A stretch of 64,000 nt of DNA from positions 1 through 64,000 of the forward strand of contig NZ_JACEFT010000019.1 in NCBI RefSeq assembly GCF_013697085.1, given 5' to 3'. Numbering within the stretch: position 1 is the first letter of the stretch; every line of letters starts with the position of its first letter. Source of the stretch: Billgrantia kenyensis. GTDB lineage: Bacteria; Pseudomonadota; Gammaproteobacteria; Pseudomonadales; Halomonadaceae. Made by a program: the position numbers and the translations under genes. This document shows, piece after piece, positions 51,394-62,688 of the stretch. The notes below the pieces were generated by a model. It did no database searches. It had not been told where the DNA came from and saw only the letters and a program-made list of their open reading frames with translations.

Positions 51394-52779
51394 ATGAATA
51401 TGCCTTTTGCCGCCAGCGAAGCACTCAGGCAGCAAGACCTGGACCACCACCTTCACCCCTTTACCGATCACCGTCAGCTGGCCGCAGAGGGTGGGCCGCG
51501 CATCATCACTCATGGCGAAGGCGTATGGCTATGGGACACGCAGGGACGGAAGCTGCTCGACGGCATGGCCGGGCTATGGTGTGTCAATGTGGGCTATGGC
51601 CGCCATGAGCTAGGACGGGTGGCGCAGCGTCAGATAAACCGATTGCCCTACTACAATACGTTCTTCCAGACCAGCCACGAACCTGTCATTGAGCTCTCGG
51701 CCAAGCTGACCGGCCTCCTTCCCGAAGGGCTAGAGCATGTCTTTTTTGCCAACTCCGGCTCGGAGGCGAACGACACCGCTTTACGACTGGTGCGCCACTA
51801 TTGGCAAGCGCTGGGGCAACCCGAGCGCCGTGTGATTGTCAGTCGCCGCCACGCTTACCATGGCAGCACTATCGCGGCGGCCAGCCTGGGCGGAATGAGC
51901 AGCATGCATGACATCCCGGGCGTTCCGATTCCCGACGTGGTCCATGTCGGGGCTCCCTACGCCTGGGAGAGCGGCAAGGCGATGGAGCAGGAGCACTTCG
52001 CCGAAGTGGCGGCACGTTGGGTGGAAGAGGCGATTCTTGCTGCCGGTCCGGAACGGGTTGCCGCCTTCATTGGCGAGCCCGTCATGGGGGCCGGCGGCGT
52101 GATTGTTCCGCCGGCCGGTTACTGGCAACGTGTGCAGGACATATGCCGGCGCTACGACATCCTGCTGATCTGCGATGAAGTGGTTTGCGGCTTCGGTAGA
52201 ACCGGTAACTGGTTCGGTGCCCAGACTTTCGACATTCGCCCCGATATCGTGACCATGGCCAAGGGACTCTCTTCCGGCTACCAGCCGATCTCCGCCGTGG
52301 CGGTAGGCGAGCGAGTGGTCGCGCCCTTGCTCGAACGCCCCGGCCGCTTCCCCCATGGGTTTACCTATTCGGGGCACCCGGTCGCCGCGGCTGTAGCGCT
52401 GGAAAATCTCAACATCATCGAGCGCGAGGGCCTGGTCGAGCATGTACACGACACGGTAGGGCCTGCGCTGGCCACCGGGCTCGGCCGGCTGGCTGACCAT
52501 GCGCTGGTCGGCGAAGTCAGGACGCTGGGCGCCATGGCTGCCGTGGAGCTCAACCCCGAAAATATGCCGGGAACCCGTGACCTGCCATCCGGTACCCTGG
52601 CGACGCGAGTACGCAACCTCTGCTTCGAACACGGGCTGGTCACCCGGGCAGTGCGGGATGGCCTGGTCTTTGCTCCCCCGCTGGTGATCACCACAGACGA
52701 GATCGCCACACTCGTCGATATTTTATCGAGCTGCCTGGATGAAGTGGCGGCACAGGTCGCTGAGCCGGCACATGCATGA
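51394..52779 (+). CDS. Class III aminotransferase (omega-amino acid type), copy 1
   Basis: A 461-residue PLP-dependent transaminase. The opening DHHLHPFTDHRQLAAEGGPRI matches beta-alanine/omega-amine:pyruvate transaminases. PLP contacts are NSGSEANDTALRLVRHY and ICDEVVCGFGRTGNWFG; the Schiff-base Lys is in TMAKGLSSGYQPISAV. It probably removes an omega-amino group, giving an aldehyde for the ALDH encoded upstream. Confidence 0.92.
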   Translation: MNMPFAASEALRQQDLDHHLHPFTDHRQLAAEGGPRIITHGEGVWLWDTQGRKLLDGMAGLWCVNVGYGRHELGRVAQRQINRLPYYNTFFQTSHEPVIELSAKLTGLLPEGLEHVFFANSGSEANDTALRLVRHYWQALGQPERRVIVSRRHAYHGSTIAAASLGGMSSMHDIPGVPIPDVVHVGAPYAWESGKAMEQEHFAEVAARWVEEAILAAGPERVAAFIGEPVMGAGGVIVPPAGYWQRVQDICRRYDILLICDEVVCGFGRTGNWFGAQTFDIRPDIVTMAKGLSSGYQPISAVAVGERVVAPLLERPGRFPHGFTYSGHPVAAAVALENLNIIEREGLVEHVHDTVGPALATGLGRLADHALVGEVRTLGAMAAVELNPENMPGTRDLPSGTLATRVRNLCFEHGLVTRAVRDGLVFAPPLVITTDEIATLVDILSSCLDEVAAQVAEPAHA

Positions 52780-52809
52780 GCCCATGGGACATGAAAAAGG
52801 AGCGGAGCA

Positions 52810-54318
52810 ATGATAATTGGCGTTGCGCGTCTCTGGCATGAGGCCAACTCCTTTTCGTCGACGCGGGTCGGCCGTGAAGAGTTCCTGGCCCGTGAATGGC
52901 TTAAAGGCAGTGCCGCCATCGCGCACTACCGCGACACCTCCACGGAGCTGGGTGGTGCGATTGAGTGGGCAGCAGGGCGGGACGATGTCACCCTGGTTGT
53001 TTCACGCTGTGCCTCGGCGCCACCGGGCGGCCCGGTAGAGCAGGCCCTGCTTGACGCCATCATCGATGAAATCGTCAGCGATCCTAATTTCGACTCGGTG
53101 GATGGACTCTACTTGTCTCTCCATGGAGCCTGTAGCGGTACCGGGGATCTTGCGCCTGAGACGACCCTGCTGCAGCGGCTTAGGCAGCGGTTTCCCACCC
53201 TGCCCATCGCCGCCTCGTTCGATATGCACTGCTGCCCGACCGAGACCCTGGTCTCGGCCCTGAACGTGGCAACCGTCTATCGCACTTATCCGCATGTCGA
53301 TATGGACCGAGCCGCCAAGCGCGCCCTCGACCTCTTGGCCATGAACGTGATGAGAGGCGTGCGCAGCCGGGTCCTCATGCACCGGATCGGGCGGGTACTA
53401 CCCAGCTTCAACATGCGCACCGATGGTGACGGGCCAATGGCGGACATAGAAGCAGAGGCGCTGGCACTGGAACGCAAAGAGGGTGACGCGATCCTGGGCG
53501 TTTATCCCTATGCCAGCTTTGCCTATGCCGACTTGCCGGCAACCGATGCCGGCGCCCTGGTGACGACCACCGACGACGCCCGTGCCCAGCGGGTCGGCAA
53601 TGCGCTTGCCCAGTACATGTTCTGCCGGCGTGCCGCATTTTGCCCGGCCCTGCCCTCGGCCGATGAGTGCCTGGCACGACAGCCTTGGTGCTCCGGGCGG
53701 CGAGTCGCCGTGCTCGACCCGGCTGACAACCCGCTCTCGGGCGGTATGGCCGATACCCCCGGGCTGCTCGCGGCCGCCCTGCGGCACGAACTGCCGCCAG
53801 GCTCGGTGCTGGCATTCTTCCATGACCCCGCCCTCGTTGCCCATCTTCACGAGCAGGGCGAAGGCACCCGGTTGAGCGTGACGCTGGGCGGACGCCACGA
53901 TCGCCGCTTCGGCGAACCGGTGACTTGCCAGGTTGAGGTCGCTCTCCTGACGGCAGGCCGCTTCGTCAACAGTGGCCCCATGGAGCGAGGCGTGACCGTC
54001 GACCTGGGGCCCACCGCGGTCATCCGCACCGGCCCACTCAGCATCATCGTGACGTCGGTGTGCCAATCGCCCAACGACGCGGAGTATTTCCGCCTGCACG
54101 GTATGGATCCCGAAGAGATTCCCCTGCTGCTGGCGAAGGCCAAGAACCATTTTCGCGCCGCCCTGGGCAGCGCCTTCGACGAGATCCATCAGGTCGAAGT
54201 GGCAGGCCCGGCCATGGCGGATACCGCTGCCTTGCCGTATCGCAACCTGCCTCCGGCTCGTTTCGAGCTGGGAGAGCCGCTAGATACCACTACCAGCCGT
54301 ACACGGAGCGAAGCGTGA
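52810..54318 (+). CDS. M81 family (MlrC-like) metallohydrolase, copy 2
   Basis: A 502-residue second M81 protein: opening IIGVARLWHEANSFSSTRVGREEF, then YLSLHGACSGTGDLAPE, ASFDMHCCPTETL and YRTYPHVDMDRAAKRALDL, and a C-terminal DPADNPLSGGMADTPGLL. It is only distantly similar to copy 1 (different metal-loop residues such as MHCC for MHAN), so the two are probably not redundant. It overlaps the RpiR gene by 4 bp. Confidence 0.88.
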   Translation: MIIGVARLWHEANSFSSTRVGREEFLAREWLKGSAAIAHYRDTSTELGGAIEWAAGRDDVTLVVSRCASAPPGGPVEQALLDAIIDEIVSDPNFDSVDGLYLSLHGACSGTGDLAPETTLLQRLRQRFPTLPIAASFDMHCCPTETLVSALNVATVYRTYPHVDMDRAAKRALDLLAMNVMRGVRSRVLMHRIGRVLPSFNMRTDGDGPMADIEAEALALERKEGDAILGVYPYASFAYADLPATDAGALVTTTDDARAQRVGNALAQYMFCRRAAFCPALPSADECLARQPWCSGRRVAVLDPADNPLSGGMADTPGLLAAALRHELPPGSVLAFFHDPALVAHLHEQGEGTRLSVTLGGRHDRRFGEPVTCQVEVALLTAGRFVNSGPMERGVTVDLGPTAVIRTGPLSIIVTSVCQSPNDAEYFRLHGMDPEEIPLLLAKAKNHFRAALGSAFDEIHQVEVAGPAMADTAALPYRNLPPARFELGEPLDTTTSRTRSEA

Positions 54319-55181
54319 CACTCGAAGAACTGCAGGAACGAATGCTCGTCGAGATTCCAGCCATGCCGCGGCGGCTGACCGATGGGGCGCGTTACGTGCT
54401 CGACAACCCCGACGATGTGGTGATCTTCTCCATGCGCGACCTGGCGGGACGCGCCGGGGTGTCTCCAGCAACCCTGGTCAGGCTATCGCGACACCTGGGC
54501 TTCGCCAACTGGTCGGACATTCGCATGATTCATGCCGCTCACCTGCGTACGATGCCTGCCGCCTATGCGCGCAAGGCGTCCGCCGTACTGGCGCGGGAGG
54601 GCGAGAGCGAGCTATTGGCGGAAGCCTTCAAGTCGCACCTGGCCAATCTCGAACATACGGCATCGGTCAACTCGGCCGAGAGCTTTCATGAAGCGGCAGA
54701 ACGCCTGGCTCGCGCCAACAGGGTCTACATTTCCGCTTTCATGAGCTGCCGAGGGCCGGGCCATACCTTCGCCTATCTCTGCCGCATGCTGCGCGACAAT
54801 GTTTTTTTGCTGGGCAGTGAAGCCACCTCGCTGGTGACCGAGCTGTCGACGCTGCGTAGCGACGACGTGGTGCTGTCGATCAACTTCCAACCCTACAGCC
54901 GTGAGATCAACCATATCGCGGACACCGTCAAGCGTTCCGGGGCAGGCCTGATCTGCCTGTCGGACAGCCGGGGAACGCCGTTGACTCCCCACGCGGACAC
55001 CGTGCTGCTCTTCTCACCCGAGAGTCCTTCCTTCTTCCCCTCGATCACCGCCGCGAATGCACTGGTCGAGAGCCTGGTGGTGGCGTTGCTGGCACATCTC
55101 GGCGATACGGCCTCGGAGCGTATCGCCCGGATCGAGCACGAACTATACGCCTCCGGCACCTACAACCACTTGAATGGATAG
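54315..55181 (+). CDS. RpiR/MurR-family transcriptional regulator
   Basis: A 288-residue regulator. The N-terminal HTH_6 domain (residues about 1-77, with FSMRDLAGRAGVSPATLVRLSRHLGF) is followed by a SIS domain (about 125-250; RVYISAFMSCRGPGHTFAYLC and DDVVLSINFQPYSREI). SIS domains usually bind sugar phosphates, but members also control amino-acid catabolism. Start is GTG 54315, overlapping the M81 stop (GTGA). The A/T dyad at 45236-45259 is the likely binding site. Confidence 0.9.
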   Translation: MTLEELQERMLVEIPAMPRRLTDGARYVLDNPDDVVIFSMRDLAGRAGVSPATLVRLSRHLGFANWSDIRMIHAAHLRTMPAAYARKASAVLAREGESELLAEAFKSHLANLEHTASVNSAESFHEAAERLARANRVYISAFMSCRGPGHTFAYLCRMLRDNVFLLGSEATSLVTELSTLRSDDVVLSINFQPYSREINHIADTVKRSGAGLICLSDSRGTPLTPHADTVLLFSPESPSFFPSITAANALVESLVVALLAHLGDTASERIARIEHELYASGTYNHLNG

Positions 55182-55190
55182 GGAATCGAC

Positions 55191-56537
55191 GTGTTGACCT
55201 CAGCTTCCACCAGTCATGTCTTCCACCGGTTGGCTAACTCCGTTCCCCCGCTGGCCGTGGGTGCCTCGGGCATCGAGATCGTCGATTCGACGGGTAAACG
55301 CTACCTTGATGCCAGCGGAGGTGCCGCCGTGTCCTGCATCGGCCATGGCGAACCGCGCGTGGTCGAGGCCATTCGCCAGCAGGCCGCCGCACTGGACTAC
55401 GCCCACAACGTATCCTTCACCAGCGAAGCGGCAGAAGAGCTGGCGGCTTTTCTGTGTCGCGCCACCCCGCTTGCCCTGGAAAAAGTGCAGTTCGTCGGCA
55501 GCGGCAGCGAGGCCGTTGAAGCCGCACTCAAGCTGGCACGACAGTTCCACATCGAGCGTGGTGACGCCGGTCGGCATGTCGTGATCTCACGCCTGCAGAG
55601 CTATCACGGTAATACGCTTGGAGCGCTGGCACGCGGAGGGAACGTTGCTCGCAGTCGGCCCTATGCGCCCATGATGGTCGAGTCGCCGCGTATCGAGCCC
55701 TGTTTCGAGTACCATCATCGCCGGCCGGATGAATCGCCCCTGGCCTATGGTCAGCGTGCCGCCGATGCGCTGGAGGAGGAGATCCTGAGAATTGGCTCGG
55801 ACAAGGTCGCCGCCTTCATCGCTGAAACCGTGGTAGGTGCCACCAGTGGTGCCGTCCCACCTGCTCCAGGCTACTTCCAGCGCATCCGCGAGATCTGTGA
55901 TCGCTATGGAATACTGCTGATCCTCGATGAAGTCATGTGTGGCGCCAGTCGCACGGGTCCCTTTCTCGCTTGTGAAACGGAAGGCATTCAGCCGGATATC
56001 GTCACCCTGGCCAAGGGGCTTGGCGGCGGCTACCAGTCGATTGCAGCTGTGATGTGCACCCGGCAAGTTCATCAGGCCTTTGCGGAAGGCAGCGGCAGGT
56101 TCGTGCATGGCCATACTTTCATGGCTCATCCAGTGGCCTGCGCCGCGGCTCTGGCAGTGCAGAAGGTGATCCAACAAGATGGACTCGCTCTCAACGTCGC
56201 ACGTCAGGGAGAAACCCTGCACCATCTTCTCGAGGCTCGGCTCGGCCACCATCCCCATGTGGGCGACATACGTGGCCGTGGGTTGCTGCAGGCGATTGAG
56301 ATGGTCGCCGACCGGAGTAGCAAGCAACCCTTTCCCAGTGCACGCGGACTTGCAGCAGCCGTGGACAGCGAATGCCGGGCCAGGGGGCTGATGGTCTACC
56401 CCGGCACGGGAACCGTGGATGGGGTGGCTGGCGACCATATCCTGCTAGCGCCTCCTTACAACGTCAGTCGTGAAGCGCTTCACCAGATTGTCGACCGGCT
56501 GGGTGACGCCGTGGAGACCGTGCTCGGCCGGACATGA
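55191..56537 (+). CDS. Class III aminotransferase, copy 2
   Basis: A 448-residue PLP transaminase. It has the opening LAVGASGIEIVDSTGKRYLDASGGAAVSCIGHG, GSGSEAVEAALKLARQF, YHGNTLGALARGG, LILDEVMCGASRTGPFLAC and the Lys in TLAKGLGGGYQSIAAV. It belongs to the aspartate-aminotransferase-family branch with glutamate-1-semialdehyde and diaminobutyrate-type enzymes and is clearly different from copy 1. Start is GTG 55191, 9 bp after the RpiR stop, behind TAGGGAA. Last gene of the operon. Confidence 0.9.
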   Translation: MLTSASTSHVFHRLANSVPPLAVGASGIEIVDSTGKRYLDASGGAAVSCIGHGEPRVVEAIRQQAAALDYAHNVSFTSEAAEELAAFLCRATPLALEKVQFVGSGSEAVEAALKLARQFHIERGDAGRHVVISRLQSYHGNTLGALARGGNVARSRPYAPMMVESPRIEPCFEYHHRRPDESPLAYGQRAADALEEEILRIGSDKVAAFIAETVVGATSGAVPPAPGYFQRIREICDRYGILLILDEVMCGASRTGPFLACETEGIQPDIVTLAKGLGGGYQSIAAVMCTRQVHQAFAEGSGRFVHGHTFMAHPVACAAALAVQKVIQQDGLALNVARQGETLHHLLEARLGHHPHVGDIRGRGLLQAIEMVADRSSKQPFPSARGLAAAVDSECRARGLMVYPGTGTVDGVAGDHILLAPPYNVSREALHQIVDRLGDAVETVLGRT

Positions 56538-56866
56538 GCGGCGCGACTGAAAAAAGCTGACCTTCCTGTCCCCACCGCTCTACGCTGCCCCCTGCGAGTG
56601 ACCTCGAAGGGTCATGCCGACGACGCTTCCTTCCCCCGGGAAGAGAGGCTTTCGGTTCGAGCGCCTCTAGATACCCAACGAGGCGGTAGAGCGGCTCATG
56701 TGTCCCACAGGTAGAACCTGATTGTGAAAGGGGTTCCGGCTGATGGAGATCGATTGTCCTTTGGCCCCCATGGCCGGGTTGCCTGACCCGCTCCATTCCT
56801 GCACCATCGTGCTAACGTCCCTTAAGCCTCCTAACGGTCGGAGGAATGCGGCATGGAGGCATATGC
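56538..56866. other. Intergenic stretch with no recognisable gene
   Basis: No convincing coding sequence on either strand and no standard terminator after the aminotransferase gene; only a weak 6-bp stem AGAGGC/GCCTCT (56644-56649, 56663-56668). The end of the stretch holds the leader and Shine-Dalgarno of the following signalling gene. Confidence 0.5.
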
Positions 56867-59440
56867 GTGAACGACGATCTTCCCATGCTGGAGGCTCAGC
56901 ACAAGATTCATGAGCTGATCGCCCGGCAGGCCCCGCTGGAGCAGACCCTGGATGCCATCGCCTACTGGATCGGCTTTCTGCTTCCCGATGCCGTCGTCGC
57001 CTTCATGCGCTTCGACCCTGTACGCTGTTCCCTCAGCCTGTATCCGAGCCGGCGCTTCTCGGATCGCTACTTCCAACGCCTGCAGGATGTCCCCATCGGC
57101 GCAGAAGTCGCCTCTTTCGGCACCGCTGCTTATTTCCGACGCCCGGTGATTACCGAAGACATCCAGACGGATCGGCGCTGGGAGGACTTCCGTACCGAAG
57201 CGCTTGCCGAAGGCCTGCACGCCTGCTGGTCCAGCCCTGTGCTAACGACTCAGGGCGAGCTGCTAGGCACGTTCGGTACCTATTATCGGGAGCCCAGGGC
57301 ACCCTCTGAACTGAGCAAACGGCGCCTGCGCCAAGCCGCGGCACTTGTCGCCCTGGCCATCATCAAGGATCGTGACAGCCACCGGCACCGCACCTTGGCC
57401 GAGTGGCATCGCTCCCTGTTCGTGAATCATCCTGACGGCGTTTACGAGTTCGATCTCGATGGACGCTTCCAGCGCTGCAACAAGGCGCTGGAGCGGATTT
57501 CCGGCTACCCGGAGCAGGCTTTCATAGGCCGTCACTTCAGTGAATTCATCGACCCGGGCTATCGTGAGCTGACGCAAGCGGCCTTCGATGCCGCCATGGG
57601 CGGCGACTCCCGCCACTACGAATCGGTGGGGATCAATCCTGACGGCCAGGCCTTTCACCTGGAGGTCACGAACTTCCCGGTGATCGTCGAAGGCGAGATC
57701 GTCGGTGTCTACGGTATCTGCCGTGACATCACCCTGCGCAAGCAGCAAGAGGCAAGAATGCGACTGCTGCAGCGAGGCATCGAGACCAGCCCCAACGGGG
57801 TGATCATGGCCGAAGCCTCGCACGACATGCCGCTCGTCTACGTCAATGAGGCCTTCTGCCAGCTGACGGGCTATGCCCCTGAGGAAGCGATCGGCAGGAA
57901 CTGTCGATTCCTGCAAGGCAACGAGACCAGCGCCGAGACCGTCCGGGCCATCCGACGAGCCTTGGCTGACTACACCAATGTGCAAGTCACGCTGCTCAAT
58001 TACCGCAAGGATGGCACCCCCTTCTGGAACCGCCTGGCCGTCAGCCCCGTGTTCGACGATCACGGTCGCTGCACGCACTTCATCGGGATTCAGGAGGACA
58101 TCACTCAGCAGCTGAGTCAGGAGGCCCAGATTGCCTATCAGGCCACCCATGACCTGCTCACCGACCTCCCCAATCAGACGGCGCTGGAGGATCGGCTGGA
58201 GGACGCGTTTCGACTGTGCCGAAAAACCCAGCGCTTGCTGGGGATGATTTATCTGGACCTGGACGGGTTCAAGGCCATCAATGATGGCCTGGGGCACCCC
58301 GTGGGAAACCAGCTGCTGGTGGCCGTTGCCGACCGCCTGCGCCAATTGCTCGCCCCCGGCGACACCCTGGCTCGCCTTACCGGGGACGAATTCGTCTTTC
58401 TCCTGCCTGACCTCACGGCTCGCGAGGAAGTGGCTGCTGCCGCTGAGCGTATCCTTGCGGTTCTGGAGCACCCTTTTGAGGTCGATAATCGACCCTTGCA
58501 CATCAGTGCCAGTATCGGTGTCGTCTGCAGCGACAAGGGAATCGAACAGGCACATGAGCTTCTCCAGCATGCCGACCTGGCCATGGAAGCGGCCAAGCGG
58601 CAGGGCCGCAATACCTGGCAATGGTACCGAGGTGAGGAAAGACGCAACGTCAACGAGCACGTACTGCTGCGCTATGACATCCACAGCGCACTGCGTGGGA
58701 ATGAATTCGAACTCTACTACCAGCCGATCGTCGATGCCGCCAGCGGCGAGATCCGCAGCGTCGAAGCCCTGGTCAGGTGGCACCATCCGCGCCATGGCCT
58801 GGTGTCTCCCGGGATATTCATTCCCCTTGCCGAGCAGACCGGCCAGATCATCCCCCTGGGGCGCTGGGTGCTGCAACAGGCCTGTCAGGACCTTGCCGAC
58901 TTGCAGGCCAGGGGCGAGCGAGTGTTCCCGGTGGCGGTCAACATCTCGTCATTGCAGTTTCACCGTGACGGCTTCCTCACCGAAGTTCAACAAATGCTGG
59001 ACAATACAGGCCTTCCGCCGGAACTCCTCGAACTGGAGGTGACCGAGAGCATCCTGCTGCAGGGTGCCGAACATGCCATCGAAATGATCCGCACGCTGCG
59101 CGGGATGCGCATCGCGGTGTCGATCGATGATTTCGGTACCGGCTTCTCCAGCCTCAGCTACCTGCGCGACCTGCCCATTCACAAGATCAAGCTGGATCGC
59201 GCCTTCATTCGAGACATTCTTACCGATCAGCGCAATGCCGGCCTGGTGCAGGGCATCATTACCATGGCCCATCACATGAACCTGGCCGTCGTCGCCGAAG
59301 GGGTCGAGAGCCGCGCCCAGCAGCAAGACCTGATCGCTCGCCACTGTGACCTGCTGCAGGGCTTCTACTTTGCCAGACCCATGCCCCTGGACAATCTCCT
59401 GGGGCTACCTGATAGCCTGCCGGCAGCTCCTGTCGCCTAA
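56867..59440 (+). CDS. GAF-PAS-LOV-GGDEF-EAL cyclic-di-GMP signalling protein, putative blue-light receptor
   Basis: An 857-residue cytoplasmic protein with no membrane segment. Order: GAF (about 15-170), PAS (about 175-295), LOV-type PAS (about 300-418), GGDEF (about 425-590), EAL (about 600-850). The LOV motif GRNCRFLQG carries the flavin-adduct Cys (codon 57902-57904). The GGDEF motif is degenerate (LTGDEF at 58376-58393), while the EAL domain keeps its catalytic set (VEALVRW, NISSLQF, LEVTES, SIDDFGTG, HKIKLDR, AEGVES). So it is probably a c-di-GMP phosphodiesterase controlled by blue light. GTG 56867 is chosen as start because GGAGG is 7 nt upstream; ATG 56846 has its site too close. Confidence 0.9.
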   Translation: MNDDLPMLEAQHKIHELIARQAPLEQTLDAIAYWIGFLLPDAVVAFMRFDPVRCSLSLYPSRRFSDRYFQRLQDVPIGAEVASFGTAAYFRRPVITEDIQTDRRWEDFRTEALAEGLHACWSSPVLTTQGELLGTFGTYYREPRAPSELSKRRLRQAAALVALAIIKDRDSHRHRTLAEWHRSLFVNHPDGVYEFDLDGRFQRCNKALERISGYPEQAFIGRHFSEFIDPGYRELTQAAFDAAMGGDSRHYESVGINPDGQAFHLEVTNFPVIVEGEIVGVYGICRDITLRKQQEARMRLLQRGIETSPNGVIMAEASHDMPLVYVNEAFCQLTGYAPEEAIGRNCRFLQGNETSAETVRAIRRALADYTNVQVTLLNYRKDGTPFWNRLAVSPVFDDHGRCTHFIGIQEDITQQLSQEAQIAYQATHDLLTDLPNQTALEDRLEDAFRLCRKTQRLLGMIYLDLDGFKAINDGLGHPVGNQLLVAVADRLRQLLAPGDTLARLTGDEFVFLLPDLTAREEVAAAAERILAVLEHPFEVDNRPLHISASIGVVCSDKGIEQAHELLQHADLAMEAAKRQGRNTWQWYRGEERRNVNEHVLLRYDIHSALRGNEFELYYQPIVDAASGEIRSVEALVRWHHPRHGLVSPGIFIPLAEQTGQIIPLGRWVLQQACQDLADLQARGERVFPVAVNISSLQFHRDGFLTEVQQMLDNTGLPPELLELEVTESILLQGAEHAIEMIRTLRGMRIAVSIDDFGTGFSSLSYLRDLPIHKIKLDRAFIRDILTDQRNAGLVQGIITMAHHMNLAVVAEGVESRAQQQDLIARHCDLLQGFYFARPMPLDNLLGLPDSLPAAPVA

Positions 59441-59525
59441 CCTGGGCTGGACGACTTCCAGGGTCTCCTGTGTATCTAGCCGGGCCATGGCGAAGCCAGG
59501 CAGCCCTGGCCTCGCGGGTTGCACC

Positions 59526-61331
<1,806 letters not shown>

Positions 61332-61395
61332 GAGAGATTCCTGACAAATAAGCCTTGAAGCTTAACGGCTTCGTGCCGCTTGCACCAAGGCGAAG

Positions 61396-61420
61396 CCGGG
61401 CCCGATCGCATCGGGCCCGG
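61396..61420. other. 11-bp perfect hairpin between minus-strand genes
   Basis: The arms CCGGGCCCGAT and ATCGGGCCCGG with a 3-nt loop lie between the iron-binding-protein gene (stop at 61457) and the ABC exporter gene. No U-run follows on the minus strand; it may still mark the end of the iron-binding-protein transcript. Confidence 0.65.
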
Positions 61421-61456
61421 CATCAGGCTGAAGGGAAGCGCTACTGCGGAAGCGGG

Positions 61457-62491
61457 TTACTGCCAGTTCACTCTTTCGAGCAGCGTACGGGCCGCCTCGG
61501 CGTGCTCGCCCAACTCGCTCATGGATGCAGGATCCATGCGCGCTGTGCCCAATCGTCGCTGTGCATTTGCTTCACCCACCTCAGCAACGACAGGGTAGAA
61601 AATGCCTGCGGCGACGTCTTGCTGTATCTCGTCTCCCGCCGTGTGCTCGAGGAAGCGCAAGGCTGCTTCGGCGCGGGGCGTGCCGCGGGCCATACCAAAC
61701 CCGGCCACGTTACGGTAGGCACCGCGACCGGCAAGGCCGTCTCCCTCCTGGTTGGGCCAGACAAGCTCGAGCTGCTCGGCCAGGACCCTCTCTGCTTCAT
61801 CATCGGACTCTAGCATGCGCAGGTAGTAGTAATGGTTGGCCACGGTCACGGCGCAGTCGCCTGGCTCGGCCACCGCACGAAGCAGCTCGCCGTCACGGCC
61901 GCCGGTAGGCTGGGCCAGATTGGCCACCAGTGCTTTCGCCCAGCGCTCGGCCTCGGTTTCACCATGATGCAGGATCATCGAACTCACCAGTGAAACGTTG
62001 TAGGGCGAGCGGCCACTGCCCAGACACAGCTCGCCGGTTAGACGCTCGTCCGCCAGCGCCTCGTAGCTCTGCGGCGTCCAATCGATCTTATCGGGATTGA
62101 CGTAAATGACGCGGGCCCGCGTGGCATAACCGCTCCAACCTGCCTCGAGGTTGCGCAGCGCCTCCGGCACCCGTGTTTCGATCCACTCCGACTCGAACGG
62201 CTGAAACCCGCCTGCTTCCAGCTGAGCTTGGATATTGCTGCTGTCGACCACCATGATGACGTCCACCGGCGGTTCGCCCTCAGTTGCCATGGCCGCGTTG
62301 AGTTCATCCGGAGAGAGCATTACCAGCTCGACGGGGATACCGGTAGCTTCGGTGAAGGCAGTGAAAAGCGGCGCCTGAGGATCGTCCAGGCGGGGTCCCG
62401 TTATCCTCAACGGCTCGTTGGCCATGGCGATGGGGGTGGCCAGCAAGGTAAACGTCAGCGGCAAGAGGGTGCGGTGAAGCGAAGTCGGCAT
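61457..62491 (-). CDS. Iron(III) ABC transporter substrate-binding protein, probably Fur-regulated
   Basis: A 344-residue periplasmic FbpA/FutA-type protein. A signal peptide (MPTSLHRTLLPLTFTLLATPIAMA) is followed by LRITGPRLDDPQAPLFTAFTEATGI; DVIMVVDSSNIQAQLEAGGF and the tyrosine cluster ANHYYYLRML fit a Tyr-based ferric site. No permease or ATPase gene is adjacent, so its partners are elsewhere or it is an orphan. A near-perfect Fur box lies 56 bp upstream. ATG 62491 is chosen because the signal peptide starts there. Confidence 0.88.
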   Translation of the reverse strand: MPTSLHRTLLPLTFTLLATPIAMANEPLRITGPRLDDPQAPLFTAFTEATGIPVELVMLSPDELNAAMATEGEPPVDVIMVVDSSNIQAQLEAGGFQPFESEWIETRVPEALRNLEAGWSGYATRARVIYVNPDKIDWTPQSYEALADERLTGELCLGSGRSPYNVSLVSSMILHHGETEAERWAKALVANLAQPTGGRDGELLRAVAEPGDCAVTVANHYYYLRMLESDDEAERVLAEQLELVWPNQEGDGLAGRGAYRNVAGFGMARGTPRAEAALRFLEHTAGDEIQQDVAAGIFYPVVAEVGEANAQRRLGTARMDPASMSELGEHAEAARTLLERVNWQ

Positions 62492-62546
62492 CGGTGGTGG
62501 CTTCCGGTATTGATCTAGACCGGGCGGAAATCGCCTCGGCATGACA

Positions 62547-62565
62547 AGTAATGATAATCATTGGC
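62547..62565. promoter_or_regulatory. Fur box
   Basis: The core AATGATAATCATT (62550-62562) is a perfect palindrome identical to the centre of the consensus Fur site (GATAATGATAATCATTATC). It lies between the divergent iron-binding-protein and AEC-transporter genes, much closer to the former, which it should repress when iron is plentiful. Confidence 0.85.
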
Positions 62566-62688
62566 AAACATAGACACACCAGTCTAGCCGACAACGTTAT
62601 GTTCGACGTCGGGCAACGCGGGGCGAACTTGCATCACCTCATCACTCTTCACGACAATACTGAGCTTTCTCACCGTCAAGGATGACCG

